Shown here one piece after another: positions 16,275 to 25,228 of a stretch of 64,000 nt of DNA. The translations under genes were made by a program, and so were the position numbers. Numbering within the stretch: position 1 is the first letter of the stretch; each line of letters begins with the position of its first letter. This stretch comes from Nocardiopsis suaedae (GTDB lineage Bacteria; Actinomycetota; Actinomycetes; Streptosporangiales; Streptosporangiaceae), in assembly GCF_027706745.1 (NCBI RefSeq), contig NZ_JAQFWP010000025.1:1-64000 (forward strand). The letters run 5' to 3'. The notes under the pieces are model-generated. The model had not been told where the DNA came from. It worked only from the letters and a program-made list of their open reading frames with translations, and did not search any database.

Positions 16275-18638
16275 GTGACGCATGACCCGTTCGTCCGAGT
16301 CCGCGGCGCGCGCGTGCACAACCTGCGCTCCGTCGACGTCGCCGTCCCGCGCGACGGCCTGGCCGCCTTCACCGGGGTGTCCGGGTCGGGCAAGTCCTCG
16401 CTCGCCTTCGGCACGCTCTACGCCGAGGCCCAGCAGCGCTACCTGGAGTCGGTCGCGCCGTACGCGCGCCGCCTCCTGCAGCAGGTCGGCGCCCCCGACG
16501 CGGACGCGATCACCGGGCTGCCGCCGGCGGTGGCCCTGAGCCAGCGCCGCGCCGCGCCCTCGGCCCGGTCGTCGGTCGGCACCATCGCGCTGCTGTCCAA
16601 CTCGCTGCGGATGCTGCTCTCCCGCGCGGGCACCTACCCGGCGGGCGCCGAGCGCCTGGACTCCGACGCCTTCTCGCCCAACACCGCCGCGGGGGCCTGC
16701 CCGGACTGCGAGGGCATGGGCGAAGTGCTGGACGCCACCGAGCGCTCCCTCGTGCCCGACGCGTCGCTGAGCATCCGCCAGGGGGCGGTCGCCGCCTGGC
16801 CCGGCGGCTGGATGGGCAAGAACCTCCGGGAGATCCTGGAGGCGCTCGGGTACGACGCCGACGCGCCGTGGCGGGACCTTCCGCAGGAGGCGCGCGACTG
16901 GATCCTCTTCACCGACGAGCAGCCGGTGGTCACCGTGCACCCGGTCCGGGAGGCGCACCGCATCCAGCGCCCCTACCAGGGCACCTTCTCCAGTGCGAAG
17001 CGCCTGGTGATGAAGGCCTACGCGGCCTCCAAGAGCGAGGCGCGGCGGGAGAAGGCCGCGCGGTACCTCACCCGGTCGGCGTGCCCGGCGTGCGGGGGCC
17101 TCCGCCTCCGGGCCGAGGCGCTGGCGGTGACGTTCGCCGGGCGCACCATGCCCGAACTCGCGGGGCTCGCGCTGTCCGAGCTGGCCGACGTGCTCGATCC
17201 CTACGCGCGCGGGGACGAGGGCGCGGTCGCGGTCCTGGCGGGGGACGTGGTCGCGCGCATCCGCGTGCTGGAGCGGCTGGGGCTGGGCTACCTGAGCGTC
17301 GGCCGCCCCGCGCCGTCGCTGTCCGCAGGGGAACTGCAGCGCCTCCGCCTGGGGACGCAGCTGCGGTCCGGGCTGTTCGGCGTCGTCTACGTGCTCGACG
17401 AGCCGTCGGCGGGGCTGCACCCGGCCGACACCGAGGCGCTCATGGAGGTGCTCGCGGGGCTCAAGGAGTCGGGCAACAGCGTCTTCCTCGTCGAGCACGA
17501 CATGGACGTGGTGCGCCGGGCCGACTGGGTCGTGGACGTGGGGCCGGGCGCGGGGAGCCGCGGCGGCCGCGTGCTCTATAGCGGGCCGGTGGAAGGGCTG
17601 GCCGGGGCCGAGGCGTCGGAGACCCGGCCCTACCTGTTCGCGCCGGTGCGCTCGGCGTCGCGCGGGCGGGCGCCGTCGGGCTGGTTGAAGCTGCGCGGCG
17701 TGCACCGCAACAACCTGCGCGGGCTCGACGCCGACGTGCCGCTGGGCGTGTTCACCGCGGTCACGGGGGTGTCCGGTGCGGGCAAGACGTCGCTGCTGCG
17801 CGAGCTGGCCGACGGCGTCGAGGGGTTCGAGGGCGTCGACCGGGTCGTGGAGGTCGACCAGCGGCCCATCGGGCGCACACCACGGTCGAACCCGGCCACC
17901 TACACGGGCATGTTCGACGTGGTGCGCAAGCTGTTCGCGGCGACGGAGCAGGCGCGTGAACGGGGGTACGGGGCCGGGCGGTTCTCGTTCAACGTGGACG
18001 GCGGCCGGTGCGCCACCTGCCAGGGCGAAGGGCTCGTCTCCGTCGAACTGCTGTTCCTGCCGAGCAGCTACGCGCCGTGCCCGGAGTGCAAGGGGGCGCG
18101 CTACAACCCGGACACGCTCGGCGTCACCTACAGGGGCAGGAGCATCGCCCAGGTGCTGGAGATGACCGTGGAGGAGGCGGCCGGCTTCTTCGCCGACGTG
18201 CCCGCCGCGGCGCGCCCGCTGCGCGCGCTCGACGAGGTGGGGGTCGGCTATCTGAGGCTGGGCCAGCCCGCCACGGAGCTGTCGGGCGGGGAGGCACAGC
18301 GGATCAAGCTGGCGTCGGAACTGCAGCGCGCGCGGCGCGGGAACACGCTGTACCTGCTGGACGAGCCGACCACCGGGCTTCACCCGAAGGACCGGGACCT
18401 GCTGGTCGCGCGGCTGCACGAGCTGGTGGACGGCGGGGCGACGGTGGTCGTCGCCGAGCACGACATGTCTGTGGCGGCCGGGGCGGATCACGTGATCGAC
18501 CTGGGCCCCGGCGGCGGGGACGCGGGCGGGACGGTCACCGGCCAGGGGACGCCCCGGGAGGTCGCGGAGACGGGTGAGGGGAGGACGCCTCCCTTCCTGA
18601 GGGCCCACCTCTCTCCCGTCGCGCCCTCCGCTCTGTGA
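16275..18638 (+). CDS. UvrA-like excinuclease paralogue (drug-resistance type)
   Basis: A 787-residue tandem-ABC ATPase shorter than true UvrA (~950 residues). Both ATPase halves are complete: Walker A GVSGSGKSS and GVSGAGKTS, signature SLSAGELQRLRLG and ELSGGEAQRIKLA, Walker B VYVLDEPSAGLHP and LYLLDEPTTGLHP. Zinc-binding pairs CPDCEGMG, CPACGG, CATCQGEG and CPECKG are retained. The reduced UvrB-binding and insertion regions fit the class that includes DrrC of the daunorubicin producer, thought to release DNA-intercalating drugs. Co-transcription with a TetR regulator supports an inducible resistance role. No drug-synthesis genes are in the window, so the ligand is unknown. Confidence 0.9.
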   Translation: MTHDPFVRVRGARVHNLRSVDVAVPRDGLAAFTGVSGSGKSSLAFGTLYAEAQQRYLESVAPYARRLLQQVGAPDADAITGLPPAVALSQRRAAPSARSSVGTIALLSNSLRMLLSRAGTYPAGAERLDSDAFSPNTAAGACPDCEGMGEVLDATERSLVPDASLSIRQGAVAAWPGGWMGKNLREILEALGYDADAPWRDLPQEARDWILFTDEQPVVTVHPVREAHRIQRPYQGTFSSAKRLVMKAYAASKSEARREKAARYLTRSACPACGGLRLRAEALAVTFAGRTMPELAGLALSELADVLDPYARGDEGAVAVLAGDVVARIRVLERLGLGYLSVGRPAPSLSAGELQRLRLGTQLRSGLFGVVYVLDEPSAGLHPADTEALMEVLAGLKESGNSVFLVEHDMDVVRRADWVVDVGPGAGSRGGRVLYSGPVEGLAGAEASETRPYLFAPVRSASRGRAPSGWLKLRGVHRNNLRGLDADVPLGVFTAVTGVSGAGKTSLLRELADGVEGFEGVDRVVEVDQRPIGRTPRSNPATYTGMFDVVRKLFAATEQARERGYGAGRFSFNVDGGRCATCQGEGLVSVELLFLPSSYAPCPECKGARYNPDTLGVTYRGRSIAQVLEMTVEEAAGFFADVPAAARPLRALDEVGVGYLRLGQPATELSGGEAQRIKLASELQRARRGNTLYLLDEPTTGLHPKDRDLLVARLHELVDGGATVVVAEHDMSVAAGADHVIDLGPGGGDAGGTVTGQGTPREVAETGEGRTPPFLRAHLSPVAPSAL

Positions 18639-18648
18639 GGATGGCGCC

Positions 18649-19461
18649 ATGAGCGACGAGGCGAGCCGGGTGACGCGGAGGACGGCGGGGCCTGAGGAGA
18701 GCGCCCGTGCCAGCCGGATCTGGTGGGAGGGGGCGGCCGACGAGTACCAGGGAGAGCACGGGGACTTCCTGGGGGACAGCGTGTTCGTGTGGGGGCCGGA
18801 GGGCCTCACGGAGGACGAGGCGGGACTCCTCGGCCCCCGGGAGGAGCTGAAGGGCGCGCGCGTCCTGGAGGTGGGCTGCGGTGCGGCCCAATGCGCGCGG
18901 TGGCTGCGGGCGCAGGGGGCGCACGTGGTCGGCGTGGACGTGGCGTTCAGGCAGTTGCAGCACTCCCACCGCATCGACGAGAACGAGGGGACGGCGCGGG
19001 TTCCGGTCGCCCAGGCCGATGTGCAGTACCTCCCTTTCGCCGATGCCTCCTTCGACGCGGTCGTCTCGGCCTTCGGGGGCTTCCCCTTCATCCCCGACGC
19101 GACGGCCGCCGTGGCCGAGAGCGCGCGCGTGCTGCGCCCCGGGGGAAGGCTGGTGTTCTCGGTGACGCACCCGGTGCGGTGGATGTTCCCGGACGACCCG
19201 ACACGGGCGGGGATGACGGTGGTGCAGTCCTACTTCGACCGGAGGGCCTACATCGAGGAGGACCGCTCGGGGCGCGCGGTGTACGTGGAGCACCACCACA
19301 CGATGGGCGACTGGATCGGGGCGATCGCCGGGGCCGGGCTGCGCCTGACGGCCCTGACCGAACCCGAATGGCCCGAGCACAACACCTCGATCTGGGGAGG
19401 GTGGGGCCCCTACCGCGGCCGCTACGTCCCGGGCACCGCGGTCTTCACCGCCGAGAAGTGA
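18649..19461 (+). CDS. class I SAM-dependent methyltransferase
   Basis: A 270-residue methyltransferase_11-type enzyme. The SAM-binding motif I is VLEVGCGAAQCARWL (residues ~71-85), motif II region GVDVAFRQLQ, and post-motif FADASFDAVVSAFGG and ESARVLRPGGRLVFS. Substrate is not readable; the C-terminal EHHHTMGDWIGAIAGAGL and WGGWGPYRG segments are typical of a large uncharacterised actinobacterial group. The start is 10 nt after the UvrA-like stop, with GAGGA just inside the junction, so it may be the third gene of that operon. Confidence 0.9.
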   Translation: MSDEASRVTRRTAGPEESARASRIWWEGAADEYQGEHGDFLGDSVFVWGPEGLTEDEAGLLGPREELKGARVLEVGCGAAQCARWLRAQGAHVVGVDVAFRQLQHSHRIDENEGTARVPVAQADVQYLPFADASFDAVVSAFGGFPFIPDATAAVAESARVLRPGGRLVFSVTHPVRWMFPDDPTRAGMTVVQSYFDRRAYIEEDRSGRAVYVEHHHTMGDWIGAIAGAGLRLTALTEPEWPEHNTSIWGGWGPYRGRYVPGTAVFTAEK

Positions 19462-19478
19462 CGAACAGGAGGCCCTTC

Positions 19479-19928
19479 GTGACCGACGTCCGGATCCGGG
19501 CCGCCCACCCGTCCGACCACGCACGCATCGTGGCGGTCTGCGACGAGTGGTGGGGGCGCCCGATGACGCACCTGCTGCCGCGCCTGTTCCTTGACCACTT
19601 CCACACCACGAGTCTCACGGCCGAGGCGGGGGAGGATCTGGCGGGCTTCCTCATCGGGTTCGCGTCGCCTTCGGACCCCGAGGCGGCCTACGTGCACTTC
19701 ATCGCGGTGGGCCCCGAGCACCGGCGTTCGGGGCTGGCCGGTGAGCTGTACCTCCGTTTCACCTCCACGGCGCGCGAACAGGGGCGTTCGGTGGTCCGCG
19801 CGATCACGTCCCCGTCCAACGAGCGATCGATCGCCTTCCACCGGTCGATCGGCTTCACGGTCACGGGCCCGCACAAGGACTACGACGGCCCGGGCGTGGA
19901 CCGGATGGTGTTCGAGCTGCGGTTGTGA
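19479..19928 (+). CDS. GNAT family N-acetyltransferase
   Basis: A 149-residue GNAT acyltransferase. The acetyl-CoA motif is VGPEHRRSGLAGELYLRF (residues ~79-96), followed by SNERSIAFHRSIGF, the usual C-terminal strand and helix. The GTG at 19479 is set by CAGGAGG 8 nt upstream, 17 nt after the methyltransferase stop, which suggests co-transcription. Substrate unknown. Confidence 0.88.
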   Translation: MTDVRIRAAHPSDHARIVAVCDEWWGRPMTHLLPRLFLDHFHTTSLTAEAGEDLAGFLIGFASPSDPEAAYVHFIAVGPEHRRSGLAGELYLRFTSTAREQGRSVVRAITSPSNERSIAFHRSIGFTVTGPHKDYDGPGVDRMVFELRL

Positions 19929-19974
19929 TCCCGGGCCCCTATCATCCGAAACCCGTCGGGCGGGAGGAGACGCG

Positions 19975-20226
19975 ATGCGGCTGAAGCTGGACCTGCACGA
20001 CATCTTCAACAAGGGCCGGGACATCGACCGGGCCCTCAACGAGATCATCGACGAGGCCGTCCGCAAGAAGGCCAAGACGGTCGAGATCATCCCGGGCAAG
20101 GGCTCGGGCCAACTGAAGAAGCGCGTCCTGAGGTTCCTCGACCAGAAGGAGATCAAGGCCAAATACCACCGCGTGGAGAAGGACGGAAAGAACTTCGGCC
20201 GGTTGTTCGTCCATTTCAAGCACTGA
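19975..20226 (+). CDS. small Smr-domain protein
   Basis: An 83-residue stand-alone Smr (small MutS-related) domain. LKLDLHDIFNKGRDIDRAL at the start and VEIIPGKGSGQLKKRVLRFL contain the family LDLH and (H/P)GKGSG-like motifs. Smr domains are nucleic-acid nickases or binders; this short actinobacterial form has PGKGSG where many have HGKGSG. The ATG at 19975 follows GGGAGGAG. It may be the last gene of the preceding run. Confidence 0.85.
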   Translation: MRLKLDLHDIFNKGRDIDRALNEIIDEAVRKKAKTVEIIPGKGSGQLKKRVLRFLDQKEIKAKYHRVEKDGKNFGRLFVHFKH

Positions 20227-20240
20227 CGGTGCCGTGCGGT

Positions 20241-20477
20241 TCATCGGTGATCGGCGGCCCTGAAATCCCGGAGGTCCTCCTCGGTGTAGGCGATCGGCTC
20301 GTCCTCGGCCAGACGTGCCATCACGTCGTCGAGTCCCGGGAGCGACGCCTCGTCCAGGATCAGCTCGCGAAGGTAGGCGGCGAGGGACAGGCTTCTGCGC
20401 TCAGCCCTCGCCCTGAGGATTTCCAGCGCTTCGGGCGGGACATCCCGGATTTCGAGTACCGACGTCTCGTCACTCAT
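20241..20477 (-). CDS. FitA/VapB-like ribbon-helix-helix antitoxin, orphan
   Basis: A 78-residue protein with an N-terminal ribbon-helix-helix (SVLEIRDVPPEALEILRARA, then RSLSLAAYLRELILDEA) like FitA and many VapB antitoxins, and an acidic C-terminal tail. Antitoxins of this type bind DNA and a partner PIN-domain RNase. No VapC/FitB gene is adjacent: upstream on the same strand is a hydrolase and downstream the Smr gene. It is either an orphan antitoxin or a stand-alone regulator. Confidence 0.75.
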   Translation of the reverse strand: MSDETSVLEIRDVPPEALEILRARAERRSLSLAAYLRELILDEASLPGLDDVMARLAEDEPIAYTEEDLRDFRAADHR

Positions 20478-20587
20478 GTGAACAGCGTGACATGAGCCTG
20501 GTCTACGGCACCGAGTATGCGGCTCCGCTGTGCGGCGGTCCCGGGCGGTGCCAGTGCGGCCGGGACCGCCGCACACGTTCGTGACTC

Positions 20588-21445
20588 CTACTCCGCCAAG
20601 AAGTCGACCAGCGCGCCCGCCACCTCGTCCGGGGCGTTCTCCATGGGGATGTGGCCTGCCCCCGGTACGCGTACGAGAGTCGTCTCCGGCACCTCCGAGT
20701 CGAAGCGCTCCGCGTACTCCACCCTCTGGAACTCGTCGTCCTCGCCCCAGACCAGCAGCTTGGTCACCGGGGAGTCCTTCAGCGCCGGGAGCAGGTCGAG
20801 GGTGTACCGGCTGTCCGCCGCGCCCGCCAGGGCCATCCACGAGCGGCGCACGCGCGCCTCCGCCCAGGGGGACAGGTACTCGTCGATCAGCCCCTCGGTC
20901 GCGGCGCTCCCCAGTGCCGCCGTCACGACCCGCCGACGCGCGGACAGGAACTCCTCCGCCGTGGTCGACGCGACCACCTCCGGGTCCCGGAACCGCGCCA
21001 CTGCCGGAACCGGCCACGAGTCGTAGGTGACCGAGTTGACCAGCGCCAGGCGGGACACCTCCAACGGCCCGTGCACCAGCAGGTGCTGTGCGACCGCGCC
21101 CCCGATGTCGTGGCCCGCCACGGCGACGGGGCCGGACACTCCCAGGGCCGACGCCGCCTCCGCCACCCGCTCGGCGAGGTCGGGCACCGACGCGGTCTCA
21201 AGGGTCGGCTCACCGCCCGACCTCCCCAGACCGGGGAGGTCGAGTGCCAATGGCCGCAGCCCCGCCCCCGCGAGCCGCGGCAGCACCGGGCGCCACACCC
21301 GGCTCCAGTACGTGCCGTGCAGCAGGAGCACCGGAACGCCGTCGTCCCGTCCCGCGGTCAGGTAGCTGACCACGGCATCCCCGACCCGGACCTCCGCCCG
21401 GCGCACGCCCGCTTCCGCACCCGTCGTCTCCGTGTTCGCGTTCAT
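20588..21445 (-). CDS. alpha/beta hydrolase, haloalkane dehalogenase/epoxide hydrolase-like
   Basis: A 285-residue alpha/beta hydrolase. The oxyanion segment is VLLLHGTYWSRVW, the nucleophile elbow is AVAGHDIGGAVAQ with Asp in the nucleophile place (as in haloalkane dehalogenases, fluoroacetate dehalogenases and epoxide hydrolases), the acid lies in LLVWGEDDEFQ and the histidine in VPGAGHIPMENAP. Substrate is uncertain. It is divergent from the GlxA regulator with 71 bp between, suggesting control by that regulator. Confidence 0.9.
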   Translation of the reverse strand: MNANTETTGAEAGVRRAEVRVGDAVVSYLTAGRDDGVPVLLLHGTYWSRVWRPVLPRLAGAGLRPLALDLPGLGRSGGEPTLETASVPDLAERVAEAASALGVSGPVAVAGHDIGGAVAQHLLVHGPLEVSRLALVNSVTYDSWPVPAVARFRDPEVVASTTAEEFLSARRRVVTAALGSAATEGLIDEYLSPWAEARVRRSWMALAGAADSRYTLDLLPALKDSPVTKLLVWGEDDEFQRVEYAERFDSEVPETTLVRVPGAGHIPMENAPDEVAGALVDFLAE

Positions 21446-21516
21446 GCCCCCACTGTGGCCGCGCGGCCCACCTTCCGCCGAGAGTCCGGAAAGACACCTA
21501 CAGGTACATTCGCGCC

Positions 21517-22470
21517 ATGAGCCTGCACCGGGTGGTGGCCCTGATCAGTCCGCCGCAGTCGCCCTTCGAGCTCGCCTGTGCCTCGGAGGTCTTCGGCACC
21601 GTGCCGCCCGACGCCGAGCCCCGCTACGACTTCTCGGTCTGCGCCGAACGGCCCGGCCCCGTGCCGACCACCGTCGGCTACGCGATCCACGTCGACGCCG
21701 GGCTGGAGGCCCTCCAGGACGCGGACACCGTCGTCGTGGCGGCGTGGAACCCGGTAGGCGCGCCGGTGCCGCCCGGCGTCGCCGACGCCCTGCGCGCCGC
21801 CCACCGGCGCGGGGCGCGGGTCGCCGCCATCTGCACGGGCGCCTTCGCCCTCGCCCGCGCGGGCCTCCTCGACGGCCGCCGCGCCACCACCCACTGGCGC
21901 CGCACCGACCGCCTCGCCTCGGAGTTCCCGGAGGTGCAGGTGGACCCCGACGTGCTCTACGTGGACCACGGCGACGTCGCGACCAGCGCCGGAACCGGCG
22001 CCGGCATCGACCTGTGCCTGCACCTGGTCCGCAGCGACCACGGCGCGGCCTACGCCGACCAGATCGCCCGGATCATGGTGCTGCCCCCGCACCGGGAGGG
22101 CAGCCAGCGCCAGTTCGCCGTGCGGCCCGCCCCGCCCCGGCCGGACACGTCGCTGGCGCCGCTGCTGGAGTGGGCCGAGGGCCGGATGGACGCCCGGCTG
22201 ACCGTGGAGCGGTTGGCCGAGCGCGCGGGGGTGTCCGGCCGCACCCTCGCCCGCCGGTTCACCGAGCAGCTCGGCACCAGCCCCGGCCAGTGGCTGCTCA
22301 CCCGGCGCCTCGACGCGGCGCGCGTGCTGCTGGAGGAGACCGACCTCCCGGTCGAGGCGGTCGCCGCCCGGGTCGGCCTCGCCTCCGCCGTCAACCTGCG
22401 CCGCCGCTTCCGGGCCCGGTTCGGCACCACCCCCGGCGCCTACCGCCGCGCCTTCGGCCGGGCCAGGTAG
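21517..22470 (+). CDS. GlxA/FtrA-type AraC regulator (DJ-1/PfpI plus AraC HTH)
   Basis: A 317-residue regulator with an N-terminal DJ-1/PfpI-like domain (residues ~5-185, including AAICTGAFALARAGLLDGRRA with the cysteine elbow and THWRRTDRLA) and a C-terminal AraC domain (~215-315, LTVERLAERAGVSGRTLARRF and GLASAVNLRRRFRARFGTTP). Such proteins sense small metabolites or aldehydes in other families; the ligand here is unknown. Its promoter faces the hydrolase gene. Confidence 0.92.
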   Translation: MSLHRVVALISPPQSPFELACASEVFGTVPPDAEPRYDFSVCAERPGPVPTTVGYAIHVDAGLEALQDADTVVVAAWNPVGAPVPPGVADALRAAHRRGARVAAICTGAFALARAGLLDGRRATTHWRRTDRLASEFPEVQVDPDVLYVDHGDVATSAGTGAGIDLCLHLVRSDHGAAYADQIARIMVLPPHREGSQRQFAVRPAPPRPDTSLAPLLEWAEGRMDARLTVERLAERAGVSGRTLARRFTEQLGTSPGQWLLTRRLDAARVLLEETDLPVEAVAARVGLASAVNLRRRFRARFGTTPGAYRRAFGRAR

Positions 22471-22482
22471 CCGTCAGGCGTT

Positions 22483-22520
22483 GGCGGGGGCGCTGGGCCG
22501 TGTGGCGCAGCGCCCCCGCC
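22483..22520 (+). terminator. terminator of the GlxA-type gene
   Basis: GGCGGGGGCGCTG (22483-22495) pairs perfectly with CAGCGCCCCCGCC (22508-22520), a 13 bp stem with a 12-base loop, 12 nt after the stop. Confidence 0.75.
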
Positions 22521-22722
22521 CCTGTGCGCGGGGTCATGCGCACATCAGGACTTCCCGCGCCCCCTCCTGGCGTTGTCAAGGTTTCGTGCGCCCATTTCTC
22601 TGGGCTGACCTGCGCTTTACCGCACCGCTCCCGCCCCCGGCGCACCGGACCCGACCGTCTTGCGGCCGCTCCCCGCCTCTCTTCGGCGTGCGGTCGCGCA
22701 TGTCCCCGCGAAGGAGGGCACC

Positions 22723-23973
22723 TTGCCCGTCGCCCTGTGGGCGCTCACTCTGGGCGCTTTCGGTATCGGCACGACCGAGTTCGTCATCATGGGCATCCTG
22801 CCCGAGGTCGCGGCGGACGTCGGGGTCTCCGTCCCGACCGCCGGGCACCTCATCTCCGGGTACGCCGCCGGCGTGGTCATCGGCGCCCCGCTGCTGGCCG
22901 TCGCCGGGTCCCGGCTGCCCCGCAGGACCTTCCTGCTGGCCCTCCTCGGGCTGTTCGCCGGGGCCAACGCCCTGTCCGCGGCCGCCCCCGGGTACGAGGC
23001 GCTGCTGGCCACCCGCGTGCTCGCCGGGCTGCCGCACGGCGCCTTCCTCGGCATCGGGTCGGTCGTGGCCGCCGACATGGTGGCCGGGCACCGGCGCGGC
23101 CAGGCCGTCGCCCGGGTGCTGCTGGGCCTGACCCTCGCCAACGTCGCCGGGGTGCCGCTGGGCTCCCTCATGGGCCAGGAGCTCGGCTGGCGCTGGGCGT
23201 TCGCCGCCGTGGCGGTGATCGGCGCCGTCGCCGCGGTGGTGCTGCGCGCGGCCCTGCCCGAGCAGCCGCGCCCCGCCCCCGTCCCGGTCCGCCGCGAGGT
23301 CAGGGTCTTCGCCCGGCCCCAGGTGCTGCTCGCCTTCGCGGTCGTGGTCTTCGGGTTCGGCGGCAGCTTCGCCGCCTACAGCTACATCAGCCCGGTGCTG
23401 ACCGACGTGACCGGGTACGGGGCCACCGGCGTCGCCCTGATGCTGGCCCTGTTCGGTGTCGGCACCACCGCGGGCGCGGTGGCCGGAGGGCGCCTGGCCG
23501 ACGCCGCGCCCATGCCGACCCTCTACCTCTTCACCGGAGCCCTCGCCGCCTCCCTGGGGCTGTTCGCGTTCACGGCGGGCGACCCCGTCCTCGCGCCGAT
23601 CGCGGTCTTCCTCATCGGCGCGACCGGCTTCGTGGCCGTCACCAGCCTGCAGACGACCATCCTGGAGAAGGCCAAGGAGGCGCCGGGCCTCGCCGCCGCA
23701 GGGATCCACTCGGCGTTCAACATCGCCAACGCCCTGGGAGCGCTGCTCGGCGGTGCGGCGATCTCGGCGGGACTGGGCCTGACCTCGCCCGCCCTGGTCG
23801 GTGCGGTCCTGTCCGCCATCGGGCTCGGGCTCGCCCTGCTGCTCGGGCTGTCGGAGCGGCGCGCCGCACTCGTCCGGCGGACGGCGGTCGCGGAGCCGGC
23901 GCCGGCCGCGGTGGCCGCTCCGGTCCTCGGGGAGGCCGACGACGCGGTGCGGGAGGTCCCTGCCGCCGTGTGA
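22723..23973 (+). CDS. Cmx/CmrA-type MFS drug exporter
   Basis: A 416-residue major facilitator of the Cmx/CmrA/AraJ group, best known for chloramphenicol or sugar efflux. The N-terminal signature GAFGIGTTEFVIMGILPEVA is diagnostic, with AGSRLPRRTFLL after helix 2 and twelve hydrophobic segments. I place the start at TTG 22723: AAGGAGGG lies 5 nt upstream and helix 1 begins at once. The earlier ATG at 22660 gives a non-conserved leader. A C-terminal ~35 residue Ala/Pro/Val tail is extra. Substrate unknown. It follows the GlxA-type gene but a terminator separates them. Confidence 0.9.
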   Translation: MPVALWALTLGAFGIGTTEFVIMGILPEVAADVGVSVPTAGHLISGYAAGVVIGAPLLAVAGSRLPRRTFLLALLGLFAGANALSAAAPGYEALLATRVLAGLPHGAFLGIGSVVAADMVAGHRRGQAVARVLLGLTLANVAGVPLGSLMGQELGWRWAFAAVAVIGAVAAVVLRAALPEQPRPAPVPVRREVRVFARPQVLLAFAVVVFGFGGSFAAYSYISPVLTDVTGYGATGVALMLALFGVGTTAGAVAGGRLADAAPMPTLYLFTGALAASLGLFAFTAGDPVLAPIAVFLIGATGFVAVTSLQTTILEKAKEAPGLAAAGIHSAFNIANALGALLGGAAISAGLGLTSPALVGAVLSAIGLGLALLLGLSERRAALVRRTAVAEPAPAAVAAPVLGEADDAVREVPAAV

Positions 23974-23990
23974 TGCGGCCCGGGCCGCGT

Positions 23991-24872
23991 TCAGACCGAG
24001 AACAGCCGGGCGCCGTTGCCGTACAGCACCGACCGCATCCACCCGTCCCCCAGTCCCAGGCCGGCGAGGGACCGGAGCTGGTGGACGTACGGGTAGGGGA
24101 TGTTCGGGAAGTCGGTGCCGAGGAGGATGCGGTCCTCCAGGGCCTTGAGGCGGGGGACCTCCTCCGGGGGGAACGGCGCCATCCGCTCGGTGAAGTCGGT
24201 GAACACCATCGTCGTGTCGAGGTGGACGCCGTCGTACTGCTCCGCCAGGCCGAGGAACTCCGTGTACTCGGGCGACCCCGCGTGCGCGATGACCGCCTTC
24301 AGGTCCGGGTGGGCCCTCAGCACCTCGCCGAAGGGCCCCGGGCCGGTGAAGGGCCCCTCCAACGGGCCGGACCCGCAGTGCACGACGGCGGGGACCCCCG
24401 CGTCGGCCAGAGCCCCCCAGACCCGGTCGAGCAGCGGGTCGCGCGGGTCGTAGCCGCCCACCTGGAGGTGGGCCTTGAAGACGCGCGCCCCTGAGGAGAG
24501 CGCGTCCGCCACGTACCGCTCCGCCTCAGGCTCGGGGAAGAACGTGGCGCTGTGCAGGCAGTCGTCATGGGCGGCCGCGAACTCCGCCGCCCACCCGTTC
24601 AGCCACTCGGCCATCCCCGGCTTGTGCGGGTACAGCAGCGACGTATAGCGGACGACGCCGAACCGCCTCAGCAGGTCGGCCCTCTCGGCCTCGTCCTGCC
24701 GGTAGGTGATCGGCCAGACGCCCTCGCCCAAGGCGTCGAAGTACGCCCAGACCTTGCCGAGCACGCGCTGCGGCATGAAGTGCGTGTGCACGTCGATCAG
24801 GCCGGGGAGGCCGAGTCCCTCCCAGAACGCCCGGACGTCGGCGGTTTCGTCGGCTGATGCGGCGTATGTCAC
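23991..24872 (-). CDS. amidohydrolase family protein (Amidohydro_2)
   Basis: A 293-residue TIM-barrel metal hydrolase. The metal motif IDVHTHFMP lies near residues 26-34, with FKAHLQVGGYDP, VVHCGSGPLEG, VIAHAGSPEYTEF and the active-site aspartate in ILLGTDFPNIPYP. The set matches Amidohydro_2 enzymes such as decarboxylases and hydrolases of small aromatic or lactone substrates. Substrate unknown. It converges on the exporter gene with 17 bp between stops. Confidence 0.9.
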   Translation of the reverse strand: MTYAASADETADVRAFWEGLGLPGLIDVHTHFMPQRVLGKVWAYFDALGEGVWPITYRQDEAERADLLRRFGVVRYTSLLYPHKPGMAEWLNGWAAEFAAAHDDCLHSATFFPEPEAERYVADALSSGARVFKAHLQVGGYDPRDPLLDRVWGALADAGVPAVVHCGSGPLEGPFTGPGPFGEVLRAHPDLKAVIAHAGSPEYTEFLGLAEQYDGVHLDTTMVFTDFTERMAPFPPEEVPRLKALEDRILLGTDFPNIPYPYVHQLRSLAGLGLGDGWMRSVLYGNGARLFSV

Positions 24873-24948
24873 GCGGTCACTCTACGGAAGTGCGCTGCGC
24901 TCGCGCAGGTCCGGGGCACCGCTCCTGTGGAGCCGAGGGGGCACCGGA

Positions 24949-25170
24949 TCACTCCGTTGGAGCACGCTCGCTCTCGCGGCTCCGCCGCCAGTACTCGTAG
25001 TCCCACGAGGCCGAGAGCGCTGCGAAGCGGTCCAGCGCGGCGGCGCGGGAGCGGCGTGCCACGTACTCGCGGAGAGCCAGGTCCACGGCGTCCGTCTCGG
25101 TCGCCGCGCCGGTCATCCTCATCACAACGCTGAGGACATCAGGGACGATGTCGATCCGAGTCACGGCCAT
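24949..25170 (-). CDS. VapB-type antitoxin (PF09957-like), orphan
   Basis: A 73-residue protein with a ribbon-helix-helix-like N-terminus and the family helix ETDAVDLALREYVARRSRAA, followed by a short Trp/Tyr-rich tail that would mask a toxin. Two ATGs are adjacent; 25170 is preferred because AAGGAGGT ends 5 nt upstream. No PIN-domain toxin gene follows (the next gene downstream on this strand is the amidohydrolase). It is the second solitary antitoxin-like gene in the window. Confidence 0.75.
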   Translation of the reverse strand: MAVTRIDIVPDVLSVVMRMTGAATETDAVDLALREYVARRSRAAALDRFAALSASWDYEYWRRSRESERAPTE

Positions 25171-25228
25171 CATCCACCTCCTTCACGATCACGCACGAGA
25201 CGGCTGTTCGTGACCCGTCTTTCGCGGA

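Noticed and set aside
15990-19091. A 1033-codon open frame on the minus strand
   Set aside because: It is antisense to the TetR, UvrA-like and methyltransferase genes, is Arg/Gly/Pro/His rich and has no family motifs. Long antisense frames are expected from strong third-position GC bias.
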